DNA from: Paenibacillus xylanexedens
GTDB taxonomy: Bacteria; Bacillota; Bacilli; Paenibacillales; Paenibacillaceae
Length of the DNA: 64,000 nt
Assembly: GCF_017874615.1 (NCBI RefSeq)
Contig: NZ_JAGIKV010000020.1
Coordinates: forward strand, 62,001 to 126,000
Direction of reading: 5' to 3'
The notes below the pieces were generated by a model, which searched no databases, was not told the origin of the DNA, and worked only from the letters and a program-made list of their open reading frames with translations. The position numbers were made by a program, and so were the translations under genes. Shown here one piece after another: positions 1 to 9,315 of the stretch (positions are counted from its first letter, which is position 1; every line of letters starts with the position of its first letter).

Positions 1-617
1 GCTGTACCTTCCACAATCCGGTTATCGATACCTACTCGCTCCAGCATCCGATAAGCCAACAGTGAATATCCCTGACAGACGGTACTGCCTGTAACAAGCC
101 CGTCGTAGGCCGTATATTTCTTCAACGAAGTATCGTAGGAAAGGTTAAGTACAATCCAGTCATGGATGACCTTGACCTTCTCATGATCCGTCATACCTGG
201 TTTGATGATTTCTTTCAACACATTCGTGACTTTACGATTCACATAATCGGTCTGCTCCTTGGTCTCCCGATAGGAGAGAGTCACATGCACCTCGGCCGAC
301 ACATTGGAGCCTTTATAATTAAATGCATAACTTTTAACGGTATATTGGATATAAGGGTCACTCTTCATTGCCTCATCGATGGAGGTTTGTAATTGTTTTT
401 TGAGGCCTTTCACATTGCCTTTGTATGTAAAAACAAGTTCCTCCGTTCGCTGTGACATTGCGGTAAGCAAGGTCTGGCGCAAATCTGTTGCTGTGGATAT
501 ATCTGATGTCCCTGATGCAGCATACAGTTGATCCAGATCAACCGTACGTGGTAACGCTACAGCAATCAGACAGCCTGCCAGCAGTATGGTGATAATTCGT
601 TTCCCGTTCTTACCCAT
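1..617 (-). CDS. Transglutaminase-like exported protein, C-terminus outside window
   Basis: The reading frame runs off the left edge, so only the N-terminal ~205 residues are visible. It starts at an ATG at 617 behind a GGGTGG-like ribosome site. The N-terminus has basic residues (MGKNGKR) then a short hydrophobic stretch, as in a signal peptide or membrane anchor. Near the window edge it carries HDWIVLNLSYD and then GSTVCQGYSLLAYRML, the usual layout of bacterial transglutaminase-like (papain-fold) domains, where the Cys of the VCQGY stretch is the nucleophile. The His and Asp of the triad would lie beyond the edge. It is probably secreted or surface-located. The substrate is unknown: a protease or a peptide-modifying enzyme is possible. 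A terminator separates it from the next gene, so it is likely its own unit. Confidence 0.8.
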   Translation of the reverse strand, partial: MGKNGKRIITILLAGCLIAVALPRTVDLDQLYAASGTSDISTATDLRQTLLTAMSQRTEELVFTYKGNVKGLKKQLQTSIDEAMKSDPYIQYTVKSYAFNYKGSNVSAEVHVTLSYRETKEQTDYVNRKVTNVLKEIIKPGMTDHEKVKVIHDWIVLNLSYDTSLKKYTAYDGLVTGSTVCQGYSLLAYRMLERVGIDNRIVEGT

Positions 618-715
618 GAAAGGAACCCACCCTTCTTTGCAAAGTTCTCACGCCCTATTGTATCACAAAAGGCTCTGTCGTCATTCTTCTAGTTTTGTCA
701 AAGCAAATCAAAAGA

Positions 716-733
716 GACCTTCTATGGAAGGTC
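716..733 (-). terminator. Intrinsic terminator of the SLH protein gene
   Basis: A perfect 7-bp stem (GACCTTC/GAAGGTC) with a TATG loop. Read on the minus strand it is followed by a T-rich run. It sits about 85 nt after the stop codon at 819. Confidence 0.75.
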
Positions 734-818
734 CCTTTCATCTTCAGTTCAATAAATCACGACTACCCGTTATCTTCATCCTATGATTCGTTTGGTCACG
801 ATATGAGTGATTCCTCGT

Positions 819-3212
819 CTAATACAGGCGATTACCACTCATAAACGTATCTGTCTTACCTTGAAGCTTCGCCAGCCGTTCCAATACTTGTGACGCTTCA
901 GCTACCGTCACTTTGCGTGAAGGCATGAATCGTCCTTCAATCGAAGGAAGCAATCCCAGCTTCAGACTCAGGGAGACCGCTCCCTTACTTGTAATGGCAC
1001 TGGCATCCGCAATGTTGGGAAGATCGGATGGCAACGTATAGAATCCGGCCAGCTTCTCATAGCGTAAGATACGTACAAGCAGCACTGCCAATTCTTCACG
1101 TGTCATCTCTTCCTGCGGATTCAAATTCTGTTCAGGGTCCGCTCCGGCAAGCCAGCGCTGATCGATTAATGCCCGAACTGCCTTATAATACGGGCTGTCA
1201 GGTTTCACATCAGCGTATAACTTGTCATCTCCGTCCCCACTGTAGTACAGATCCATATTTGGATTAATCGCTCTTGCCAGATAGTTAAACCAATCTCCCC
1301 GGGTGATCACACGATCCGGGAATACGCGTCCCTGCTCATCAGCAAGCAATACGCCATGCTGTGTCATATTGCGTAGAGCTGCTTCGGCCACATGACCCAA
1401 GATATCCGTAGGTTCAGCCTTGGTTGCAGAGCTTGTGTCCCCGTATAAAAGCTTCCACTCTCCTGTGTTCGCATCCAGCGCTTCATAGTTGCCATAGATC
1501 GAATTCTCATCACGTGTAGGCATATAAGCAAGATTCACCCCCGCTGGGATGACTTGACCACCGTTCATACCATATCCGCCATAACGGGAATATGCGAGGA
1601 TCAGCTTGAACTCCTCCAGATAGAGTGCCTTGGCCTCTTCATAACTGATAGCAGGCTTAACAACTGCCGGCAGTTGTTCAGGCGTTGCCGCAATACGCGT
1701 ATAGAACTCGTTAATCGTCCCGTTGTTCAACACCTGTACTTGTGCCGTATCTTCCTTAACTGGAATTCCGTTCAGATAACGCTGGAACAAAAATGTGCGA
1801 GCATCATCCACTTCAATCACGTTAGCCAGTCGGAACTGCTCCGTTGCGTCTGGAACTAGCGAAATCACCGTGTCCATCGCCAGTTTCTCAGCCTGCTTCC
1901 GGGTTACCAATTTGCCTGCCTTCTCCTCAGCCGGCTTCTCCTGTTCCATCTCCGGTCCCATTCGTTGCATCATCGTATAACTGTAGATCTGCCCGGTAAC
2001 TGCATCTACCTGTGCTGAGATATCCCGCATGAACATATAGGACATATTGGCACTTCGATCACTCCAGCTCAGACTCCACACCTGATTGTTCGGACTTGAG
2101 TAATATCCCTTGCCCAGCTGGCTATGTTCAAGCTTATAACCTTTGGGAATATCAAAGTTTGTCGCGACCCGATTGGCGGCCTGCTGCACATTTAACCTCG
2201 TACCATTGGCCGGGACAAAAGGCGTTACATCACCTTTTAACTTCTTATCCTGCTGCAAAGAATCTTCATCTACAGCTTTACCTGTTAATGTATTAATCCG
2301 TTCCAACGTATTGGCTTCAATCGGAATGATACTGATATTTTTTGGTGTATATGCAAGGTAATACTGCTGACCCTGTTTGGAAGATAGACGATCTTTGGCG
2401 ATATAAGCCAGTTCCACATCGAACTGTTCTTCAAACTGCTGTCTGGCCTTCTCTTCTGAAGCTGCCGGTTTCGATGAGGGATACTTGGCTTCGATAGTAC
2501 CTCGTGAGTAACCTGTCACCAAACCACTTTCATCCACATTAATGTAGACTGTCTCTGCATCAGATAACAATCCATCATGTTTTAACTGGTACCCGTATCG
2601 ATACTCTGTTCTGCCAAACAATGACTCTTGTTCAATGGAAGAATACAGATCTCCAAGCGGAGCATATTCACTTTCCTTTAGACCTGGAATCGCTTGGTAC
2701 AACAATGCCACGGCCTTTTCTTCAGCTTGAGCTTTGGTTAACTTCACATCTGATTCCGAGACATGTTTATCCAGGATATCCGACGGCAAATGTACACTTA
2801 ACACTTCCCCTGTGCCTGCATGTACAGTTCCACTGAATCCCGACGTATGATTACCTTGTGTAATCTGAAACCCGATCTCCCACGCCTTGTAGTCTGGCGG
2901 TGGATAGGAATTAGGTGAATCGAATCGTGCAGATGAGATCGTTGCTTTTTTTAATAATGGAAATAATTTCAGTATATTTTCACTGGCTTGCCTGGATGAG
3001 ATTTTCGCTCCCTCAGGCACGTCATTGCTCGTTGCGTCTAGTTGTTCATTTTCCCCCGTTGTCGCTTCGGTCAACTGCTCTGCTTGCGCGGCTGATGCAC
3101 TGCCTGCAAAACCTGGTGTTTGCGAAGCAAGCAGCAGTGTTGCCATCGCTGCGGTTGTTGCTTTGGTTGCGAACATTTTCAAACGTAGATTAAACTTCCA
3201 ATTCAAACTCAA
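819..3212 (-). CDS. Exported SLH-domain protein with YcdB/YcdC-like repeats
   Basis: Length 797 aa from a TTG at 3212, chosen because GGGAGAGG lies 6 nt upstream. A longer frame to 3242 has no ribosome site. Residues 1 to ~42 form a signal peptide (basic start, hydrophobic core, ending near GSASA). The middle holds repeated YcdB/YcdC (PepSY-like) modules, with phrases such as KAQAEEKAVALL and RKQAEKLAMDTV at their starts. Three S-layer homology modules occupy roughly 605-650, 665-718 and 730-785 (FPDRVITRGDWFNYLARA; MTREELAVLLVRIL; FMPSRKVTVAEASQVLERL). SLH modules usually bind pyruvylated secondary cell-wall polymer, so this is a cell-surface protein. PepSY-type modules are often linked to protease inhibition or ligand binding; the role here is inferred. 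The last module is divergent. Confidence 0.85.
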   Translation of the reverse strand: MSLNWKFNLRLKMFATKATTAAMATLLLASQTPGFAGSASAAQAEQLTEATTGENEQLDATSNDVPEGAKISSRQASENILKLFPLLKKATISSARFDSPNSYPPPDYKAWEIGFQITQGNHTSGFSGTVHAGTGEVLSVHLPSDILDKHVSESDVKLTKAQAEEKAVALLYQAIPGLKESEYAPLGDLYSSIEQESLFGRTEYRYGYQLKHDGLLSDAETVYINVDESGLVTGYSRGTIEAKYPSSKPAASEEKARQQFEEQFDVELAYIAKDRLSSKQGQQYYLAYTPKNISIIPIEANTLERINTLTGKAVDEDSLQQDKKLKGDVTPFVPANGTRLNVQQAANRVATNFDIPKGYKLEHSQLGKGYYSSPNNQVWSLSWSDRSANMSYMFMRDISAQVDAVTGQIYSYTMMQRMGPEMEQEKPAEEKAGKLVTRKQAEKLAMDTVISLVPDATEQFRLANVIEVDDARTFLFQRYLNGIPVKEDTAQVQVLNNGTINEFYTRIAATPEQLPAVVKPAISYEEAKALYLEEFKLILAYSRYGGYGMNGGQVIPAGVNLAYMPTRDENSIYGNYEALDANTGEWKLLYGDTSSATKAEPTDILGHVAEAALRNMTQHGVLLADEQGRVFPDRVITRGDWFNYLARAINPNMDLYYSGDGDDKLYADVKPDSPYYKAVRALIDQRWLAGADPEQNLNPQEEMTREELAVLLVRILRYEKLAGFYTLPSDLPNIADASAITSKGAVSLSLKLGLLPSIEGRFMPSRKVTVAEASQVLERLAKLQGKTDTFMSGNRLY

Positions 3213-3375
3213 ATCTGGACCTCTCCCTTCAATTTCATACAAAGAAGCATAACAAATAACCTCGCATGAATATTGCCAGTCTATTCTATGATACCATAAG
3301 CTTCCTTTTTAATCGTCGTTTTCGGGGCAATTTTACAAATGTGAATTTCTGCATATTGCTAATAACAGCAAAAAA

Positions 3376-3396
3376 AACGCCAATTACGTTGGCGTT
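3376..3396 (-). terminator. Intrinsic terminator after the alpha/beta hydrolase gene
   Basis: An 8-bp stem AACGCCAA/TTGGCGTT with a TTACG loop. A run of A residues precedes it on the plus strand, which becomes a U-tract on the minus-strand transcript. It lies just after the stop at 3440. Confidence 0.85.
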
Positions 3397-3439
3397 TCCT
3401 CTGTTAGCCTGCACTCTTATGTAGGCTGAATCTACCTTG

Positions 3440-4366
3440 TCAACTACTCGCTTTAGACGAATCGTTCAACTTCGCCTGACCTTGGACATGGGTTTTCAAA
3501 AATGGAATAACGGTGTCCCAGAAGGCGGGATCTTCCTCGGAACAACTGTGTCCTCCGCTGTTGACCCATAGATGTTCAACAGGCGGATCGGCTTTGGACA
3601 TAAAATATTCAAGCTCACTCGGGGGAATGAAATTATCTCCCTTGGAGTGCACCATAAGCATCGGCAGTTGCATCCCCCTGCGCCGTTCATTCAGCATGAT
3701 CACCGGATCACGCTGACGATAAGATTTCAGAGATTCACCCAGTCGCCAGAACCAGATTCTCGGAATTAACTGGGCCAGTGGAAACAAGGGCAGACGCCGG
3801 CGTCTCAGCTCTGAACTGACGATTACCTCAAATTGCGATGGCATCGAGTCCGTAATCACTGCTGATACAGGAATTCCCTCCGTCACTGCAAGAATCGTAC
3901 CCAGTCCCCCCAAAGAATGTCCAAGTACTCCGATGGCATCTGCATCAATCTCCGGTCGTGCGGTCGTATACTGCAATGCCGCCAGCAGATCATCCCGGAA
4001 CAAATAGGCAGATGCAGCACGTACCTGATCACTGGCCCCATGACTACGCACATCATACATAAATAAGGCATATCCTGCTTCCCAGATCGGACGTGCGTAA
4101 CGAAGAACACGGGAGCGATTGGAGCCCCAGCCATGTGCAATAATAACGAGCGGCCATGGTTTCGAAATGTCGGCTCTGGCCGGGATGAACCAGCCATGCA
4201 CCCGACCTCCCCCACTGTCAAAGGTCACATCCTCAAATGGCATTGGGGGTGTGAGTGTGATTGGAATCTTCTTGGGTGTCTGGCTCTTTACCGCTGCCTT
4301 CCATAAACCACCTGCCGTTACTGCGGCCACGGCGAGCATGCCGCCTATCATTGTTTTAGCTTTCAC
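3440..4366 (-). CDS. Alpha/beta hydrolase, membrane-anchored or exported
   Basis: Length 308 aa from a GTG at 4366, which has GAGGAGAG 7 nt upstream. A longer frame begins at 4441 without a ribosome site. The N-terminus (VKAKTMIGGMLAVAAVTAGG) is a hydrophobic signal or anchor. The hydrolase core shows the oxyanion motif IIAHGWGSNRS, the nucleophile elbow GHSLGG (Ser near residue 151), an Asp in SKGDNFIPPSE and a His in SGGHSCSEE. This matches the BEM46/YqkD-like family of bacterial hydrolases acting on unknown esters or peptides outside the membrane. It is a single-gene unit with its own terminator. Substrate unknown. Confidence 0.85.
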   Translation of the reverse strand: MKAKTMIGGMLAVAAVTAGGLWKAAVKSQTPKKIPITLTPPMPFEDVTFDSGGGRVHGWFIPARADISKPWPLVIIAHGWGSNRSRVLRYARPIWEAGYALFMYDVRSHGASDQVRAASAYLFRDDLLAALQYTTARPEIDADAIGVLGHSLGGLGTILAVTEGIPVSAVITDSMPSQFEVIVSSELRRRRLPLFPLAQLIPRIWFWRLGESLKSYRQRDPVIMLNERRRGMQLPMLMVHSKGDNFIPPSELEYFMSKADPPVEHLWVNSGGHSCSEEDPAFWDTVIPFLKTHVQGQAKLNDSSKASS

Positions 4367-4480
4367 AGGGCATCTCTCCTCTCCGAATTCTGGCATACAT
4401 CCATCATAAAACAATAGAATGAACGGCACGTTAAGCGACATGGGTTTTTATGATAAAGATTGATCCAACAATTAATCTAA

Positions 4481-4536
4481 AGGCACCTTCATATATATGC
4501 CCAAATATACATATCCCTCATCTAACGCTGGTGCCT
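4481..4536 (-). terminator. Possible terminator of the KDPG aldolase gene
   Basis: AGGCACC (4481-4487) and GGTGCCT (4530-4536) can pair across a 42-nt spacer that itself holds imperfect AT-rich complementarity. On the minus strand the stem is followed by TTTAGATT. The arm overlaps the stop codon. Weak because the loop is long. Confidence 0.3.
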
Positions 4537-5161
4537 AGTCTTCGGCTGCTTCCACAAATCTCCGTGCACAAGCTGCAATCCGCTCATGATCTCCTGCTAC
4601 AAGAGCTTCTCGTGGTAAAAGTGCACTTCCCAGACCCACTGCAGCTGCGCCTGCTGCATAATAATCAGCAATATTCTCCAGTGTGGCACCACCTGTTGCC
4701 AGCAGTGGAATATGATTCAGTGGAGCTTTGATCTCCCGCAGATACGGTATACCCAGACTCGCCATCGGAAACAACTTTACAACTCGTGCTCCCGCTTCAT
4801 GGGCAGCGACAATCTCCGTAGGTGTCATGGCTCCAGGCCAGATCTCGACACCATGTTCTACAGCATATTCAATGACAGACAGATCGACATTGGGAGACAC
4901 CAGAAATTGTGCACCTGCAGCGACGGCTTCCTTCGCCATCTGCACATTCAGTACCGTACCCGCTCCAACATAAGCCTTTCCTTCATGCCGCTCACGCCAG
5001 TCTGCAATAATATCATGTGCTCCAGGTGTGTTCAGTGTGACTTCCATCAGTCGGATGCCACCACCTGTCATACCTTGTCCAGCTGTTACTGCCGCTTCGC
5101 GGCTTATACCGCGCACAATCGCGACCAGCCTCGACTCCAATAGTACTTCCGTCAAATTCAT
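4535..5161 (-). CDS. eda: KDPG/KHG aldolase
   Basis: 2-dehydro-3-deoxy-phosphogluconate aldolase, a class I aldolase cleaving KDPG to pyruvate and glyceraldehyde-3-phosphate. It is the last step of the Entner-Doudoroff and hexuronate routes. Length 208 aa from the ATG at 5161, which has AAGGGGA 7-8 nt upstream; an upstream in-frame ATG at 5185 lacks one. Family landmarks are present: the general acid/base Glu in LMEVTLNTPGA (E40), GAGTVL, the PGAMTPTEI loop and the Schiff-base Lys in VVKLFP (K129). It is complete at normal length. It is not next to a KDG kinase here. The kdu operon at 23-26 kb would supply its pathway after phosphorylation by a kinase encoded elsewhere (inference). Confidence 0.92.
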   Translation of the reverse strand: MNLTEVLLESRLVAIVRGISREAAVTAGQGMTGGGIRLMEVTLNTPGAHDIIADWRERHEGKAYVGAGTVLNVQMAKEAVAAGAQFLVSPNVDLSVIEYAVEHGVEIWPGAMTPTEIVAAHEAGARVVKLFPMASLGIPYLREIKAPLNHIPLLATGGATLENIADYYAAGAAAVGLGSALLPREALVAGDHERIAACARRFVEAAED

Positions 5162-5312
5162 ATCCAGTTCCCCTTGATTCATCAATTCGGCAGCCGAAGA
5201 CAGGCAATCATCGTCACCGCTTTTCCGTTATTCATTATTGTAAAGCATATCCTCTCCTGGATGAAATCATTTGATCCAATATTCACTTCTTCCTTTTAAA
5301 AAGACATTGAAT

Positions 5313-6464
5313 TCAACTTGGCTTTGTAGTTAACCTGAAGGAAACAAGGGCAATCGCCAACGCCAACAGCAGGACCATACCACCAATCCACCCCAAATTT
5401 TGAACGGAATTGTATTTCACAACTACACCTCCCAATCCGGCACCGAAAGTCATACCTATGTTCATTACTGCCGTATTGTAACTCAGGACTGTTTCAGAAG
5501 ACTGTGGTCTCAATGTTATCAAATAGAACTGATTCGCGGGCGTTGTTATCCAGGCAGCTGTGCCCCAAATCATGATGGTCAGAAGAATACCTATTGTGGA
5601 ACCTGCTGTGATTGGCAAAATAAAGAGGGCACCAGCATGAATAATCAAACTGATTGGAATCGTGCGAACAGGTCCCCATCGATCTACCGCATAGCCACCA
5701 AGACGGGAACCTATGAATGCAAATACACCCAATACAAGTAACGCCGTACTAATCATTTCTATTGAAAAATCGGCTACTGAACTTAAAAGTGGAGCGATAT
5801 AAGCAAATACCATGGTGTAGCCCAGAATCCAGAAAACAGTCGTTAATAATCCGGTGATAACCTTTTTATCTTTGATAATCAATAATTGTTGCTTCAGGGA
5901 GAGAGACGGGTTACCCTCCATTCGAGGAATAAATCTGTACAACAGCATGAAATTAATAAATGCGATAATTGCAATCATGATATAAACATAGTGCCAATCC
6001 ATGTAGGCAGCAATGAAGGTACCAATCGGCACTCCTAATACCAATGAAACGGTGAATCCTGTGATGACAGTTGCAATGGCACTACCCTGTTTGCCAGAAG
6101 GAGCTAGTCTTGCAGCATAGTTCGTGGCTAGGACAAAATACAGACCACCACTCATGGCCAATACGATGCGTGAGAACATAAGCATGCCAAAGTTCAAACT
6201 GAAGAATGCAATGATATTTCCCAAGATAAAAATAAGCATGGAATACAGAAGTACTTTTTTACGTTGTAACTTGGAAGTCAGCATGACCAGACCCCAGGCT
6301 CCCAATGCATGAAATAGTGCATATACGGTGACCAATTGTCCCGCTAATGAGATCGAAACCTGTAAATCGCGGGCAATGATATCTAAAACACCAGATACGA
6401 CAAATTCGGCTGTTCCCACAACAAAGGCTCCTAAAGCCAATAAATAGATAATAAATGAATTCAT
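5313..6464 (-). CDS. MFS transporter, DHA1 drug-efflux type
   Basis: Length 383 aa with about 12 predicted membrane segments, an inner-membrane proton-coupled exporter. The N-terminus (YLLALGAFVVGTAEFVVSGV) and the signature-like LTSKLQRKKVL loop between helices 2 and 3 match the DHA1 group (AraJ, YdhP, Cml types). It starts at 6464 behind AAAGGAG. It lies downstream of an Rrf2-type regulator, with a 16-bp perfect inverted repeat in the 116-nt gap (6528-6567), so repression by that regulator is likely. Substrate unknown: sugar efflux or small toxic compounds are both seen in this family. Confidence 0.85.
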   Translation of the reverse strand: MNSFIIYLLALGAFVVGTAEFVVSGVLDIIARDLQVSISLAGQLVTVYALFHALGAWGLVMLTSKLQRKKVLLYSMLIFILGNIIAFFSLNFGMLMFSRIVLAMSGGLYFVLATNYAARLAPSGKQGSAIATVITGFTVSLVLGVPIGTFIAAYMDWHYVYIMIAIIAFINFMLLYRFIPRMEGNPSLSLKQQLLIIKDKKVITGLLTTVFWILGYTMVFAYIAPLLSSVADFSIEMISTALLVLGVFAFIGSRLGGYAVDRWGPVRTIPISLIIHAGALFILPITAGSTIGILLTIMIWGTAAWITTPANQFYLITLRPQSSETVLSYNTAVMNIGMTFGAGLGGVVVKYNSVQNLGWIGGMVLLLALAIALVSFRLTTKPS

Positions 6465-6527
6465 TTCAGTCTCCTTTATTCAAAAAAATAGTGTGTGAAA
6501 TCTTCTGGATATATTCGTTTGTTGAAA

Positions 6528-6567
6528 TTTATAATAGATATAAAAGACAAATTATATCTATTATAAA
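6528..6567 (-). promoter_or_regulatory. Perfect 16-bp inverted repeat, candidate Rrf2 operator
   Basis: TTTATAATAGATATAA at 6528-6543 and its exact complement at 6552-6567, with an 8-nt spacer. It contains TATAAT on the minus strand, so it may cover the -10 region of the MFS gene 64 nt downstream. The right part (AAAAGAC then ATATCTA then ATAA) recurs at 6997-7024 in front of the regulator gene itself. It could also serve as a weak terminator for the regulator. Confidence 0.65.
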
Positions 6568-6580
6568 CACAAAAAAATAC

Positions 6581-6982
6581 TTAATGCATCATTGATATTT
6601 TACCGGCAATCGAAGATAATTTTCGATTTTTAAGCACTTCTTCCATCTGTCCTTCGGCAGTGATCATGGTTTCTTGAATTAAGCATCCCTGTTTATGATG
6701 ACAACAATCAAACAGAGAGGTTGTACCCTCAATGGCCTGGATGATGTCCAAAAACGTAAGATCCTCCCACTTCTCCTGAAGTGTATACCCGCCATGGGCA
6801 CCAGATGAAGAATGAATCATCCCCTCTTTTGTCAATTTGGTTAAAATCTTGGACAGATATGTGGGTGAAACATTCTGCCACTTTGAAAGTTGCTGCACAC
6901 CCACAGGTTTATCTGAATTGGATGCTGCAAGAAAAAGCATCGTGTGCAGGGCGTAATTGGTAGCTTTGGAATACTTCATCAT
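6581..6982 (-). CDS. Rrf2-family transcriptional regulator
   Basis: Length 133 aa. The N-terminal winged helix is typical of Rrf2 (MKYSKATNYALHTMLFLA, VSPTYLSKILTKLTKEGMI, GAHGGYTL as wing). Three Cys (C93, C94, C100) sit in the FDCCHHKQGC stretch where IscR/NsrR proteins bind an Fe-S cluster. The spacing is not exactly that of NsrR, so cluster binding is possible, not shown. The best-supported target is the MFS gene directly downstream: the same DNA element occurs in front of both genes, which also implies autoregulation. The signal could be redox, nitric oxide or a toxic compound. Confidence 0.88.
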   Translation of the reverse strand: MMKYSKATNYALHTMLFLAASNSDKPVGVQQLSKWQNVSPTYLSKILTKLTKEGMIHSSSGAHGGYTLQEKWEDLTFLDIIQAIEGTTSLFDCCHHKQGCLIQETMITAEGQMEEVLKNRKLSSIAGKISMMH

Positions 6983-6996
6983 CTCATTCCTCCCTA

Positions 6997-7046
6997 ATAA
7001 AAGACTTAATATATCTACAATAACTCCTTTGATACAATTACGTCAA
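6997..7046 (-). promoter_or_regulatory. Rrf2 gene promoter with overlapping operator half
   Basis: On the minus strand TTGACG (7041-7046), an 18-nt spacer and TATTGT (7017-7022). The segment 6997-7024 repeats the element found upstream of the MFS gene (AAAAGAC, then ATATCTA, then ATAA). The overlap with the -10 box fits autorepression. Confidence 0.55.
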
Positions 7047-7162
7047 TAACCCCCTCTCATAAAAGCGGCACATTGCGTCCACTCTTTCATCAGAGGAGGC
7101 TCTTGTCACAAACAACTGTTCCAGCAATATCTATATCTACGGTTCCAATCTATATGCATGCT

Positions 7163-9304
7163 TTAGGCATTTTCCAATACGTTATCCTTCTCCAAATCTT
7201 TAAAGTATCGATCGTTATATAACATGCTTGGATGTGTTGGATGATAGGCGAGTGCAATATCATTATGTTCCCGGGCCTTGGCACGGTTACCCATCCGGTC
7301 ATAACACACACATAGTTGCAGATGCGGCATCCAGGTCCAAGCTGCTTCATTCAGCACTACCATAGGGTCATCAGGACGTACAGCACGAGTCGCCTGTTCG
7401 TACCAGAACAGGGCCTTGCGATAATCTTCACGGTCGGCAAAATAACCACCCAATCGACAGCAAATCTCGGCTCTTGGCAAATCATAGGCAAATGATCGGA
7501 ACAACGCCGTGACTTCCTGTTCCGAATGTTCAAGTGCAGCTTCACAATCCGCAATTTTCTGGCAAGCAGCGATCTGATCTTCCACCCAGCCCAATCCGGT
7601 ATCCAGAAACTTCTCATAGTACTTCACCGCATCCTCATGCTGTCCATGGTCCTTCAGCTCATTACCGAAATAGTACAAGTCACGCGGCCCGAATTCCTCT
7701 CCGGCCTGTTCCCTTTTGCGATAGATCCGCAGATTCCGATCGGTATACTCCTTATCTTTCTTATGGGTAACCGCTATATCACTATGCAGCAGATTACCCG
7801 CTACAGCCAGATATTCATGCACCGCACCAATCCAGCGAAATTGCCGATCCCGACGCACCAGACGATTCCGGCGCAGGCTGTAGGCTACCTTGCCATCTGC
7901 TGTGAATGACAGATTGTAATCCATCGTGACACTATCAACATCCGGGTCCAGCGAACGTTTCAAGGCGATCAATTTCGCCCGATCTTCCGGTTCGAACACA
8001 TCGTCGGCATCCAGCCACAGAATATATTCACTCTTCGCCTGATCGAAGGCATAGTTGCGTGCTGCTGCAAAGTCATCCACCCATTCAAAATCAACGATAC
8101 GATCCGTATATCTGGAAGCGATCTGACGGGTACGATCCGTCGAACCGGTATCCACGATTACAATCTCATCGGCAATACCGTTGACCGAGTCCAGACATCT
8201 GACGAGGGAAGCTTCTTCATTTTTCACAATCATACACAGGGTAATACTGATCGTCTCATCCCCTCTTCTCGCCCTGCGATTAAAGGCGGAAACCCCCGGC
8301 AGTTCGGACAATCGATAGATGTGGTACGCCGGGAGATGAGTATCGACGAATAAACGAAAACCCAGTGCCTGAGCACGGATGCAAAAATGACGATCTTCGC
8401 CCCAGAAGGATACATTGGGAATCTGGTCATATGAGACTCCTGCTGCCAGAACATTTTTGCGAATAAGGGTACATGCCCCCAGCCCTCCAACTTCATAACA
8501 ACCCGGGATCCGCAGTTGAGTTAGAAAAGCAGTCGTTTGCGTGCCCTCGTCCTCCGTCTCGGTTCCGTCTACTGTTTTGCCACCGCGGCGAAACAAAGCA
8601 TACTCATCTTGCAGCCATACCTGCGGCATTTCCCTGGCATCCGGCTGCCAGCGGGTCCAAAAGATATTGGATACAATGTCTTTGCCACTCGATACAAGTT
8701 GCTCCAGCGTCCGCGGATGCAGCACCAAGTCAGAATCAATCAGGAAAACCGCATCATAGTGATTGTCGCGTGCATATTGCAATATGCGATTTTTCAAACC
8801 GGCTACACGCCAAATCTGATCATCCTGCCAATAGTGTCCTCCCTCATCCTTGCTGTACACCCCTTTGTTGTCAGGACTACCGCTACCATGTTCATCTGCT
8901 TGAATAACCGTCCCCTCATGCTGAAGCACAAATTCACGTAATATATTCGATGCGGCTTCTTCCACGTTATCGTCAACAAACAGATAGTCCGTCTTCACTG
9001 TTGTTCGTTCCAGTGCATGCAGAGAATCCAGAAATTCACGGAGCACTGGAGTTGTCTGGCGAACCGGGCTGGCGATCAGTATTCTTTCCTGGCCAAGCTC
9101 TTCAAGCTTTTCCGATTGGCGGGTTTCTTGCGATGTAGCAGAACCTCCGGACGGTGGATGATTACTCTGGCTCTCTTTCTGATTCTCATTTGCGCTCTCA
9201 TGTTGCTTCTCATTCTGATTTTCTTTCTCATGTGAATTCAGCTCTATTTGAGGTTGGGATTCTTCTTGCGATTTGCGTAACGGGTCTTTCTTCAATGTGC
9301 TCAC
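7163..9304 (-). CDS. Two-domain GT2 glycosyltransferase with C-terminal TPR-like region
   Basis: Length 713 aa from a GTG at 9304, 7 nt after AAGGAG. An upstream extension to 9379 would overlap the previous gene. A charged low-complexity stretch (~20-70, rich in E, K, N, Q, S) leads into a first GT-A-like domain (~70-300: ERILIASPVRQTTPVL, LIDSDLVLHP as the DxD site). A second classic GT2 domain follows (~355-560: TLCMIVKNEEASLVRCLDSV, IVDTGSTDRT, LWLDADDVFEP). The last ~170 residues are helical repeats of TPR type. It is probably cytoplasmic or membrane-peripheral and may glycosylate a protein or cell-surface polymer. It follows another GT2 gene by 11 nt, so the two form an operon. Confidence 0.85.
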   Translation of the reverse strand: MSTLKKDPLRKSQEESQPQIELNSHEKENQNEKQHESANENQKESQSNHPPSGGSATSQETRQSEKLEELGQERILIASPVRQTTPVLREFLDSLHALERTTVKTDYLFVDDNVEEAASNILREFVLQHEGTVIQADEHGSGSPDNKGVYSKDEGGHYWQDDQIWRVAGLKNRILQYARDNHYDAVFLIDSDLVLHPRTLEQLVSSGKDIVSNIFWTRWQPDAREMPQVWLQDEYALFRRGGKTVDGTETEDEGTQTTAFLTQLRIPGCYEVGGLGACTLIRKNVLAAGVSYDQIPNVSFWGEDRHFCIRAQALGFRLFVDTHLPAYHIYRLSELPGVSAFNRRARRGDETISITLCMIVKNEEASLVRCLDSVNGIADEIVIVDTGSTDRTRQIASRYTDRIVDFEWVDDFAAARNYAFDQAKSEYILWLDADDVFEPEDRAKLIALKRSLDPDVDSVTMDYNLSFTADGKVAYSLRRNRLVRRDRQFRWIGAVHEYLAVAGNLLHSDIAVTHKKDKEYTDRNLRIYRKREQAGEEFGPRDLYYFGNELKDHGQHEDAVKYYEKFLDTGLGWVEDQIAACQKIADCEAALEHSEQEVTALFRSFAYDLPRAEICCRLGGYFADREDYRKALFWYEQATRAVRPDDPMVVLNEAAWTWMPHLQLCVCYDRMGNRAKAREHNDIALAYHPTHPSMLYNDRYFKDLEKDNVLENA

Positions 9305-9315
9305 TCCCCCTCTCC

